Positions 54,177 through 61,453 of a stretch of DNA of 61,453 nt are shown here, in pieces. The notes beneath the pieces were generated by a model. It did not search any database. It had not been told where the DNA came from and saw only the letters and a program-made list of their open reading frames with translations. Each line of letters begins with the position of its first letter. The first letter of the stretch is position 1. Origin of the DNA: Moraxella boevrei DSM 14165. GTDB lineage: Bacteria > Pseudomonadota > Gammaproteobacteria > Pseudomonadales > Moraxellaceae. The stretch is taken from contig NZ_KB903776.1 of assembly GCF_000379845.1 (NCBI RefSeq), positions 1 through 61,453 of the forward strand, written 5' to 3'. The position numbers and the translations under genes are program-made.

Positions 54177-54264
54177 GTATCTGATAAATTTTGCCAATAT
54201 TTTAAGTATTTTTTACCAAATTGCAAGTGTTTTTGTGTTACGCAAGGTAAAAAATCATAGAAAT

Positions 54265-54306
54265 CACCCAAAAGGTTAGATATTGCGTGTCTAAACTTTT
54301 GGGGTG
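54265..54306 (-). terminator. Hairpin just after carB
   Basis: Stem built from CACCCAAAAG with CTTTTGGGGTG and an inner TTAGA/TCTAA pairing. It lies about 28 bases past the carB stop. The T-tract is weak, so it may be a first partial terminator or an RNA-stabilising hairpin. Confidence 0.5.
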
Positions 54307-54333
54307 CGTTTCATTTTTGAGCGGTTTTTTTGA

Positions 54334-57300
54334 TTAACAGCCAGTCATCATTAAATCTTGCAAGAGATACACTTCAAATGGCAGGTCGGTTTCGTACGCA
54401 TCACAAACCGCTTTTGCACCATTTAAGGTGGAAGCATTAAAGATTTTTTGTTGCAAAGCCTCACGGCGAATCGAGAAAGAATCAATATGAGCCTGTCTGC
54501 CCTCAGTCGTGTTAATGATTAAATGGATTTGATGGTTTTTAATCATATCCACAATGTGGGGACGACCTTCGGTCACCTTGTTGACACGCTCACACGCCAC
54601 ACCAGCGTCCGTAAGCACGTCATGCGTACCGCCTGTGGCAACGATGTTAAAGCCAAAGCCTGCCAGACGTTTTGCCACGTCCACCACCCCTGCTTTATCG
54701 CTATCACGCACCGAGATAAAGACGGTTTTGGTCTCGCCGTCCTGTGGCAAGCCTGTCAATCTGTCGCCTGCCCCAAGCGTTGCCTTATAATATGCCTCAC
54801 CAAAGGTCTGACCCACGCCCATGACCTCGCCTGTGGATTTCATCTCAGGGCCTAAAATGGGGTCTACGCCTTGGAATTTGGCAAAGGGGAACACCGCTTC
54901 TTTGACTGAGAAGTGTTTTGGTACAATCTCGCTGACAAAGTTTTGCTCCGCCAACGTCTGTCCTGCCATACAGCGAGCGGCGACTTTTGCCAAAGACGTG
55001 CCGATACATTTTGAGACAAATGGTACGGTTCGGGAAGCTCTTGGGTTTACTTCTAGAATATAAATCTCATCGCCTTTGACGGCAAATTGTACGTTCATAA
55101 GACCGACCACGCCAAGCTCTTTTGCCATGGCGATGGTTTGTCTTCTCATCTCGTCTTGAATGTCTTGCCCTAGCGAATAAGGCGGAATGGAACATGCCGA
55201 GTCGCCTGAGTGAACACCTGCTTGCTCAATATGTTGCATGATACCGCCAATCACCACGTCTTTGCCGTCCGATACGCAGTCCACGTCCACTTCAATGGCA
55301 TCGTCCAAGAAACGGTCAAGCAGGACAGGAGCTTCGTTAGACGCTTGCACCGCCTCACGCAGGTAGCGTTTTAGTTCGTCTTCATTATAGACAATCTCCA
55401 TGGCACGACCGCCAAGCACATAGGACGGACGCACAACCAACGGATAGCCGACTTTTACCGCCTCACGAATGCCTTCTTCTGATGATTTGACAATGCTGTT
55501 ATTGGGTTGTCTTAGGTTTAGCTTGTTAATCATCTGCTGGAAACGCTCACGGTCTTCGGCACGGTCAATCGCATCAGGGCTTGTCCCGATGATAGGCACG
55601 CCTGCTTCTTCTAGGCTACGGGCTAGTTTAAGTGGCGTTTGACCGCCATATTGCACAATCACGCCCTTAGGATTTTCGGTGCGGACGATTTCTAGCACGT
55701 CTTCTAGGGTAATCGGCTCAAAATACAAACGGTCTGACGTGTCGTAGTCGGTTGAGACGGTCTCTGGGTTGCAGTTTACCATAATGGTCTCGTAGCCATC
55801 TTCACGCATGGCAAGGGCGGCATGAACACAGCAGTAGTCAAACTCAATGCCTTGTCCGATACGGTTTGGGCCTCCGCCGATGACCATAATTTTGTCTTTG
55901 TTGGTTGGGCGTGCCTCGCACTCATCATCATAGCTTGAATACATATAGGCAGTATTGGACGCAAATTCTCCAGCACAAGTGTCCACTCGTTTATAAATCG
56001 GATATACGCCCAAATTCCAACGCTGTTTACGGAATTGTTTTTGGCTAATACCCATAAGATTGGCAATGCGTAAATCACTCATGCCTTTACGTTTAAAGGT
56101 GCGGATATTCTCGGCGGTCAAATCGCCAAAGCCTAGCGTTTTAATCTTGCTTTCGGTCTTAACAATATCTTCAATTTGCACCAAGAACCAACGGTCAATC
56201 TTGGTTAATTCAAACACTTCATCAAGGCTAAATCCATGACGAAACGCTTCGGCAAGATAAAAAATGCGTTCAGGCGTGGGAATGCTTAGGCGGTTTTTAA
56301 TTTCAGAAACAATGGCATTTGCCGATTTGTTTTCTAGATTCATCACTTCATCAAAGCCTGTCGCCCCTGTTTCAAGCCCACGCAATGCCTTTTGCATGGA
56401 TTCTTGGAAATTGCGACCGATTGCCATGACCTCCCCCACCGATTTCATTTGCGTGGTTAGCACAGGCTCGGCTTGTGGGAATTTTTCAAAGTTAAAGCGT
56501 GGGATTTTGGTAACGACATAGTCAATGGACGGCTCAAAAGATGCAGGGGTAACACCGCCTGTGATGTCATTTTTTAGCTCATCAAGCGTGTAGCCGACCG
56601 CCAATTTGGCAGCGATTTTGGCAATCGGAAAGCCTGTTGCCTTAGACGCCAACGCTGACGAACGACTCACACGGGGGTTCATCTCAATGACGACCATGCG
56701 ACCGTCTTTGGGATTGATACCAAACTGCACGTTTGAGCCACCTGTCTCCACGCCAATCTCACGCAAAACCGCGATAGACGCGTTACGCATGAGCTGATAT
56801 TCTTTGTCGGTCAAGGTTTGAGCAGGGGCAACGGTGATTGAGTCGCCTGTATGCACGCCCATGGGGTCAAAGTTCTCAATAGAGCAGACGATGATACAGT
56901 TGTCGTTTTTGTCTCGCACGACTTCCATTTCATACTCTTTCCAGCCGATAAGACTTTCGTCAATCAGTAGCTGATGAGTGGGCGACAAGTCAAAACCACG
57001 CTGACAAATTTCCAAAAACTCTTCTTTATTATAGGCAATGCCACCGCCCGAACCACCCATGGTAAAAGACGGACGGATAATCACAGGAAAACCAAAACGG
57101 GACTGGATTTCTAGGGCCTCATCCATGGTCTCGGCAATGTCGGCTTTGGGGCATTCAAGACCGATTTTTTTCATCGCCTTGTCAAATAGGTTGCGGTCTT
57201 CGGCTTTTTCAATGGCTTCTTTGGTTGCCCCAATCAGCTCACAGCCGTACTGTTTTAGCACGCCGTTTGCGTCCAGTGCCAACGCACAGTTGAGTGCCGT

Positions 57301-57579
57301 CTGTCCGCCCATGGTCGGTAGTACCGCATCAGGGCGTTCTTTTTCAATGATTTTGGCAACGGTTTGCCAAGTAATTGGCTCAATGTAGGTCGCATCCGCC
57401 ATTGACGGGTCGGTCATAATTGTCGCTGGGTTGGAATTGACCAAAATCACACGGTAGCCTTCTTCACGCAAGGCTTTGCACGCTTGGGCACCAGAATAGT
57501 CAAATTCACAGGCTTGTCCAATCACAATCGGACCTGCCCCAATGATTAAAATGGATTTTATGTCGGTACGCTTTGGCAT
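54334..57579 (-). CDS. carB: Carbamoyl-phosphate synthase large subunit
   Basis: 1081 residues. Two homologous ATP-grasp halves (first with [30 protein letters not shown] and [18 protein letters not shown]; second with [33 protein letters not shown] and [18 protein letters not shown]) and a C-terminal allosteric domain ([22 protein letters not shown]). It makes carbamoyl phosphate for pyrimidine and arginine synthesis with CarA. Here carA is 2.8 kb upstream, separated by three accessory genes on the same strand. The carB ATG lies 35 bp after the DUF4276 stop. Confidence 0.97.
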   Translation of the reverse strand: MPKRTDIKSILIIGAGPIVIGQACEFDYSGAQACKALREEGYRVILVNSNPATIMTDPSMADATYIEPITWQTVAKIIEKERPDAVLPTMGGQTALNCALALDANGVLKQYGCELIGATKEAIEKAEDRNLFDKAMKKIGLECPKADIAETMDEALEIQSRFGFPVIIRPSFTMGGSGGGIAYNKEEFLEICQRGFDLSPTHQLLIDESLIGWKEYEMEVVRDKNDNCIIVCSIENFDPMGVHTGDSITVAPAQTLTDKEYQLMRNASIAVLREIGVETGGSNVQFGINPKDGRMVVIEMNPRVSRSSALASKATGFPIAKIAAKLAVGYTLDELKNDITGGVTPASFEPSIDYVVTKIPRFNFEKFPQAEPVLTTQMKSVGEVMAIGRNFQESMQKALRGLETGATGFDEVMNLENKSANAIVSEIKNRLSIPTPERIFYLAEAFRHGFSLDEVFELTKIDRWFLVQIEDIVKTESKIKTLGFGDLTAENIRTFKRKGMSDLRIANLMGISQKQFRKQRWNLGVYPIYKRVDTCAGEFASNTAYMYSSYDDECEARPTNKDKIMVIGGGPNRIGQGIEFDYCCVHAALAMREDGYETIMVNCNPETVSTDYDTSDRLYFEPITLEDVLEIVRTENPKGVIVQYGGQTPLKLARSLEEAGVPIIGTSPDAIDRAEDRERFQQMINKLNLRQPNNSIVKSSEEGIREAVKVGYPLVVRPSYVLGGRAMEIVYNEDELKRYLREAVQASNEAPVLLDRFLDDAIEVDVDCVSDGKDVVIGGIMQHIEQAGVHSGDSACSIPPYSLGQDIQDEMRRQTIAMAKELGVVGLMNVQFAVKGDEIYILEVNPRASRTVPFVSKCIGTSLAKVAARCMAGQTLAEQNFVSEIVPKHFSVKEAVFPFAKFQGVDPILGPEMKSTGEVMGVGQTFGEAYYKATLGAGDRLTGLPQDGETKTVFISVRDSDKAGVVDVAKRLAGFGFNIVATGGTHDVLTDAGVACERVNKVTEGRPHIVDMIKNHQIHLIINTTEGRQAHIDSFSIRREALQQKIFNASTLNGAKAVCDAYETDLPFEVYLLQDLMMTGC

Positions 57580-57614
57580 AGGGGTCTCTCTCTTTTTACT
57601 GTTTACTTCTTAAT

Positions 57615-58292
57615 TTAGGTTAAGGGCGATAGTTGGCGTAACTTGGTTAGCCAAGAGTGAAAATGCTTGCATTCATTTTCTATTTTTTGCAATCCAATCG
57701 CACTTGCCAATAAAGGGGCGTGGCGAGTTTTATGATATTTTGGTTTTAAAATACTTTCCAGTCTTTTTGATGGTGCAGTTTGTGGACTATTATTAATATG
57801 TTCTGGCGATTCAAACTCATTAACCGCTTGTTGCAATAATGCAATACATTTAGTCCAATCACTTTCAACTGCCACAAATCTATTAACATCAGAAAAGAAT
57901 AAGGCTTCTAATTCGTGTGGTTGAATATGGGGAATAAATTTATCAGACCGACAACCAAATTTTGTTATCACTTCTTTATGTAAAGCATTTTCTAAAACCA
58001 AGATTTTTTCATAAATATCACTTTTTTGCATTGCTAATTCACAATCAGGAAAATCCGTTTTTAATTTATAAAAATCCAAAAAAGTTGTGACAATACAATC
58101 TTTTTGTTTAATAACCTTTTGAATTTCTGATAACAATCTTTGAAAACTAACATCACCACCTTTTTGGGTTTTGGAAGTTTGCACAATAATAGGAATAAGA
58201 TAAATTTGCAAATTCAAAAGCTCTGGTGCAATCACATTTTTAATCACACCTTCTTCGCTTTGACCTTCTACCAATGCATAAATTATTGTCAT
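57615..58292 (-). CDS. DUF4276 family protein (Toprim-like partner of the AAA ATPase)
   Basis: 225 residues. The N-terminus IYALVEGQSEE has the acidic motif typical of DUF4276, followed by TTFLDFYKLKTDFP (D-x-Y) and HIQPHELEALFFSDV. These acidic clusters resemble the metal sites of Toprim-type nucleases (inference). The start ATG shares one base with the upstream ATPase stop (TAATG), so translation is coupled. ATPase plus DUF4276 pairs recall OLD-type and PARIS-type two-component defence modules, where an SMC/ABC-like ATPase works with a Toprim-like effector. Function here is inferred. Confidence 0.75.
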   Translation of the reverse strand: MTIIYALVEGQSEEGVIKNVIAPELLNLQIYLIPIIVQTSKTQKGGDVSFQRLLSEIQKVIKQKDCIVTTFLDFYKLKTDFPDCELAMQKSDIYEKILVLENALHKEVITKFGCRSDKFIPHIQPHELEALFFSDVNRFVAVESDWTKCIALLQQAVNEFESPEHINNSPQTAPSKRLESILKPKYHKTRHAPLLASAIGLQKIENECKHFHSWLTKLRQLSPLT

Positions 58293-59410
58293 TATGGTCT
58301 TCCCCCTAATAAATTGGTTTCCCATAATTCGCCTAATGAATAATCTTCTAGCCAATCCGCCAGTTTTTCATTATCCAATCTTTCAAAACTAGAAACGCCG
58401 TCTTTTTGATTAACCACAATCACATCATTAGGCTCAAAATAATTCACCAAAGTAACTGATTGTGTTGAAATAATCACTTGCTTTTTTTCTGCCACTTGTT
58501 TAATCACATCTGCCAAAATCGCAATGGCATAAGGGTGTAAACCAAGTTCAGGTTCGTCAATCAAAATGGTATCAGGCAATAATTCCAAAGGCTGTAACAA
58601 TAACACCATTAAGCAAGTAAAACGCAAACTACCGTCTGATAATAAATGGGCTTTTAATGGTGTATCAGGTTGTCCTTTTTGAAACCATTCTAATTCTACC
58701 AACTCTACATTTTTGCGAATAACAAACTCATCAAAAAATGGCAATACCAAACGAATGGTATTAACAATTCTTTGATATTCATTGGGATATTTATCATTAA
58801 GCATATATAAATAAGCAGATAAATTTTCCCCATCGGCTTTTAATACTAAATTATCATTGATTGCAGATTGGCGTTTTACTTTTGCGGTATCGCTGGTATC
58901 GTGAAAATGGTAAATTTTCCAACTTTGTATTGCATTTTTTGCGGACAATTCAAATATATGTTCAGATTTTGAGAGTTCTGATTCAAAATGTCCTTGATGA
59001 ACTATCATTTTTGCCAAAAAGTTTGCATATTCACTATCAAATACCATTCTATTATCATTGGTTGCTGATAAATCTATAGTATAGTAACCAAATAAACTAT
59101 CTTTAAAAATTTCATCATACTCATAAAAATTTTCAAATTCCTTTATGGTAATTGGAAAAGAAACGGTAATTGAAATTTTTTCTGTATTCTCACGCCCAAA
59201 ATGCAAAAAACTATCTACACCACCTTGTTTTTTTACATATAATTGTAAATTTTGATGATAAATATTATTAAGCAAACGAAAAATACCAATAAAATTACTT
59301 TTACCAGCCCCATTTGCCCCAATTAAAACATTTAAATTGGTTAATTCAAAATTTTCTAGGGATTTAATAGATTTAAAACCTTTAACGGTTAATTTATCTA
59401 ATTTTGCCAT
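58292..59410 (-). CDS. AAA (OLD/ABC-like) ATPase of a putative defence module
   Basis: 372 residues, a single ABC/SMC-type ATPase head of the AAA_21 group. The P-loop GANGAGKS is at residues 31-38, the signature-like LLSDGSLRF at about 256-264, Walker B ILIDEPELGLHP at about 282-293, and ISTQSVTLVNYF follows as the switch region. There is no fused nuclease domain; the DUF4276 protein encoded next may supply it. The ATG at 59410 has GGA at fair spacing; a TTG two codons upstream is less likely. Part of carA-mrr-ATPase-DUF4276-carB. Confidence 0.85.
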   Translation of the reverse strand: MAKLDKLTVKGFKSIKSLENFELTNLNVLIGANGAGKSNFIGIFRLLNNIYHQNLQLYVKKQGGVDSFLHFGRENTEKISITVSFPITIKEFENFYEYDEIFKDSLFGYYTIDLSATNDNRMVFDSEYANFLAKMIVHQGHFESELSKSEHIFELSAKNAIQSWKIYHFHDTSDTAKVKRQSAINDNLVLKADGENLSAYLYMLNDKYPNEYQRIVNTIRLVLPFFDEFVIRKNVELVELEWFQKGQPDTPLKAHLLSDGSLRFTCLMVLLLQPLELLPDTILIDEPELGLHPYAIAILADVIKQVAEKKQVIISTQSVTLVNYFEPNDVIVVNQKDGVSSFERLDNEKLADWLEDYSLGELWETNLLGGRP

Positions 59411-59446
59411 TGCCAATATCCATTAAAATACAAAATACCATTCTTT

Positions 59447-60385
59447 TTACTCATTTCTATCATCATTAGGCATATTATCCCAATAATCATTATCCAGTTT
59501 TTTGATACTTAGTGTTTGCTCCACTTGCACACCCAAACCATAATGATACATATATTCAGCCAACTTTTGTCCATCTATTAACACAATTTTTGCGTGAGCT
59601 AAATTTTGTACAGCACCAATGGCATTTTTAGAAAATTTTGCAGTTGTAATAAAAACACCTTTATTACAATTTGCTTGCAGTATCGCCCCTGTAAAGGCTT
59701 GAATATCTGGTTGGCTAATCGTGTCAGTTAATTGATAGCGTTTTGCCTGAATAAGAATTTTATCAAATCCTAAAATATCTTCTTTAATAACACCATCAAT
59801 GCCATTATCCCTAGAATATTGAGTAATGGTTGCCGAATTTTCAATCGCTCCACCATAACCCATTCTTTGCAATAATTCTACCACCAATTTTTCAAACGCC
59901 ATTGGCGTTTTACTTAAAATGGTATCCAAAATTTCGTCATAAATATTTTGACGAATGGTTTTATACGATGAATAAAGTTGCTCTTGTGGTGTGTTTTGTG
60001 TATTAGAAAAATCAGCAATTATCTCATTATCATTTTCTTTTGATGATAGATTTTCGGCTTGGCGTTCTGCCATTTTTTGTTTAATATATTGGTTGATTTC
60101 CGCATTTGATTTATTTAAAAAAGTTTTACCAAAATCGTTAATAACATAAATGCCCCGTTTTGGTCTTGATAACAAATCAGTTAAAGCAAAATAACTCAAT
60201 GCCCAAGAAATACGATCAACAAAAATAGAACCATTACCCGATTGATATTCTTGGTTGATTTCTTCATCAGTTAAATTAAAATGCTTTGCCAATGGCTGAA
60301 CCAAATCAGCCTTTCGCCACTCATTACCATCACTTAACAAATCCAAAATCGGCTTTCTTAAATCATCAAAATGCGGAATTGCCAT
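59447..60385 (-). CDS. mrr: Mrr-type restriction endonuclease
   Basis: 312 residues. The N-terminal Mrr_N winged-helix DNA-binding domain is about residues 5-95, followed by a linker. The C-terminal Mrr_cat PD-(D/E)xK nuclease (about 155-285) has FEKLVVELLQRMGYGGA, D197 in RDNGIDGVIKED and the Q213-A-K215 motif in ILIQAKRYQ, with QPDIQAFTGAI after it. Mrr enzymes cut modified foreign DNA without a methyltransferase partner, and none is present here. The ATG at 60385 lies 3 bases after the carA stop with AGGATG upstream. Target modification unknown. Confidence 0.87.
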   Translation of the reverse strand: MAIPHFDDLRKPILDLLSDGNEWRKADLVQPLAKHFNLTDEEINQEYQSGNGSIFVDRISWALSYFALTDLLSRPKRGIYVINDFGKTFLNKSNAEINQYIKQKMAERQAENLSSKENDNEIIADFSNTQNTPQEQLYSSYKTIRQNIYDEILDTILSKTPMAFEKLVVELLQRMGYGGAIENSATITQYSRDNGIDGVIKEDILGFDKILIQAKRYQLTDTISQPDIQAFTGAILQANCNKGVFITTAKFSKNAIGAVQNLAHAKIVLIDGQKLAEYMYHYGLGVQVEQTLSIKKLDNDYWDNMPNDDRNE

Positions 60386-60388
60386 AAA

Positions 60389-61453
60389 TCATCCTTTCGC
60401 CTTTTCTATTTCCGCCACAAATCTATCAAACAAAGGCGAGCAATCGTGCGGACCAGGGCTTGCTTCGGGGTGTCCTTGAAAACTAAATGCCACTCTATCG
60501 GTACGCTCAATGCCTTGATTGGTGCCGTCAAACAGCGAGCGGTGTGTCGCACGCAAGGTGCTTGGCAAAGTCGCCTCGTCCACACAAAAGCCGTGGTTTT
60601 GGGAGGTAATCATCACCGTGCCATTGTCCAAATCTTGTACAGGGTGGTTGGCACCGTGATGACCGTGTCCCATTTTGATGGTCTTAGCACCGCTAGCGAG
60701 TGCCAAAAGCTGATGACCCAAACAAATACCAAACACAGGGATTTTACTGGTTTCAATAATGGTGCGAATGCTGTCAATGGCATAATCACACGCAGACGGA
60801 TCGCCAGGTCCGTTGGATAAGAAAATGCCGTCTGGATTCATGTCTAGTACGTCTTTGGCAGGGGTTTGGGCAGGGACGACCGTCAAGCGACAGCCCCTAT
60901 CGGCAAGCATACGCAAAATGTTGGTTTTTACGCCATAATCATAGGCAACAACGTGGTATTTCAGCTCAGGCTCGGTAAAGCCCACGCCCAGCTCCCATGA
61001 GCCTTGTGTCCATGTAAAGCCATCTTTATCACAGCATTCTTTTGCCAAATCAAGTCCGTTCATGTCAGGGGCGTTTTTGGCAAGTTCCAATGCTCTTTCT
61101 AAGGCGCGCTCCACGTCATCGCCCGCAACGATTGCTCCGTTTTGAGCCCCTTTTTCACGCAGAATACGGGTCAGTTTACGAGTGTCAATATCGCCAATCG
61201 CCACGACATTATGCTTGATAAGGTATTCAGACAGCGACATCTGGCTTCTAAAATTACTATGAAGCAGTGGCAAATCACGAATAATCAGACCGCTTGCCCA
61301 TACTTTATGAATGCGTCCAGACTCAGTGTCTTCTTCGTTACAGCCTGTGTTGCCGATGTGCGGATAGGTCAGCGTAACCATTTGTTTGGCGTAGCTTGGG
61401 TCGGTGAGAATCTCTTGGTAGCCTGTCATGGCGGTGTTAAAGACGACTTCACC
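60389..61453 (-). CDS. carA: Carbamoyl-phosphate synthase small subunit (partial, 5' end outside)
   Basis: Glutaminase subunit that passes ammonia to CarB. The frame stays open through the right edge and continues upstream of the internal Met at 61429 with GEVVFNTA, which is conserved CarA sequence, so about 30 N-terminal residues are missing. The class I glutamine amidotransferase domain has [11 protein letters not shown], the nucleophile Cys in [12 protein letters not shown] and the [10 protein letters not shown] end. The stop is followed after 3 bases by the mrr start, so the accessory genes are read as part of this operon. Confidence 0.95.
   Translation of the reverse strand, partial: GEVVFNTAMTGYQEILTDPSYAKQMVTLTYPHIGNTGCNEEDTESGRIHKVWASGLIIRDLPLLHSNFRSQMSLSEYLIKHNVVAIGDIDTRKLTRILREKGAQNGAIVAGDDVERALERALELAKNAPDMNGLDLAKECCDKDGFTWTQGSWELGVGFTEPELKYHVVAYDYGVKTNILRMLADRGCRLTVVPAQTPAKDVLDMNPDGIFLSNGPGDPSACDYAIDSIRTIIETSKIPVFGICLGHQLLALASGAKTIKMGHGHHGANHPVQDLDNGTVMITSQNHGFCVDEATLPSTLRATHRSLFDGTNQGIERTDRVAFSFQGHPEASPGPHDCSPLFDRFVAEIEKAKG

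Overview
The window looks like chromosomal DNA of a gammaproteobacterium of the family Moraxellaceae, most likely a Moraxella. The base composition is AT-rich (near 40% GC by eye). The gene neighbourhoods (serA with a divergent D-2-hydroxyglutarate dehydrogenase, pabC-mltG-tmk, dapA-bamC-purC, mreBCD-maf, carA/carB/greA, serB divergent from an AhpA-like gene) are typical gammaproteobacterial ones. The species call is an inference from protein flavour, gene order and composition. No rRNA, tRNA or CRISPR array was seen.

Layout. 1-672: 5' part of a large repetitive Bap-type surface adhesin (minus), cut by the window edge. 0.8-6.7 kb: D-2-HG dehydrogenase / serA pair, an orphan PRTase-TRSP gene, aroE and a small membrane protein. 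6.7-14.2 kb: pabC-mltG-[eptA]-tmk, then an HtrA/Deg protease and a membrane metallophosphatase. 14.3-19.6 kb: dapA, a miniature BamC-like lipoprotein, purC, glyA with a C-terminal extension, and a CitMHS-type transporter. 19.6-24.6 kb: a Fur-type siderophore-uptake islet (TonB receptor, DUF3649-PepSY fusion, DUF3325) with a truncated ricin-B lectin at its edge. It lies between two 70-bp direct repeats, one of which is the 3' end of a roadblock gene. 24.6-27 kb: roadblock protein, a frameshifted MglA-like GTPase and a partner of unknown function. 27-34.7 kb: DUF4230 protein, proS, serB/AhpA pair and small conserved genes. 34.7-39.6 kb: the gatC-gatA-gatB operon, interleaved with two unknown genes, a VapBC toxin-antitoxin pair and a tiny ORF. 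40-43.7 kb: mreBCD-maf and an FKBP. 43.8-54.1 kb: polA, ispA, acyl-CoA dehydrogenase, marC, purK, two Nudix genes and greA. 54.3-61.45 kb: carB and carA, separated by an Mrr-type nuclease, an AAA ATPase and a DUF4276 protein in one tightly packed same-strand unit; carA runs off the right edge.

The main theme is accessory cargo inside housekeeping operons. Likely defence genes sit between carA and carB, a toxin-antitoxin pair and unknown genes sit between the gatCAB genes, and eptA sits between mltG and tmk. Cargo in car and gat is in the operon's orientation, with overlaps or gaps of a few to a few tens of bases, so it is probably transcribed from the host operon promoter. The strongest candidate for an undescribed system is the Mrr / AAA / DUF4276 trio. 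The second is the roadblock-GTPase-unknown module, which is damaged in this genome. Four degenerate copies of a palindromic repeat (near 16.3, 30.6, 33.3 and 43.8 kb) lie in intergenic gaps.
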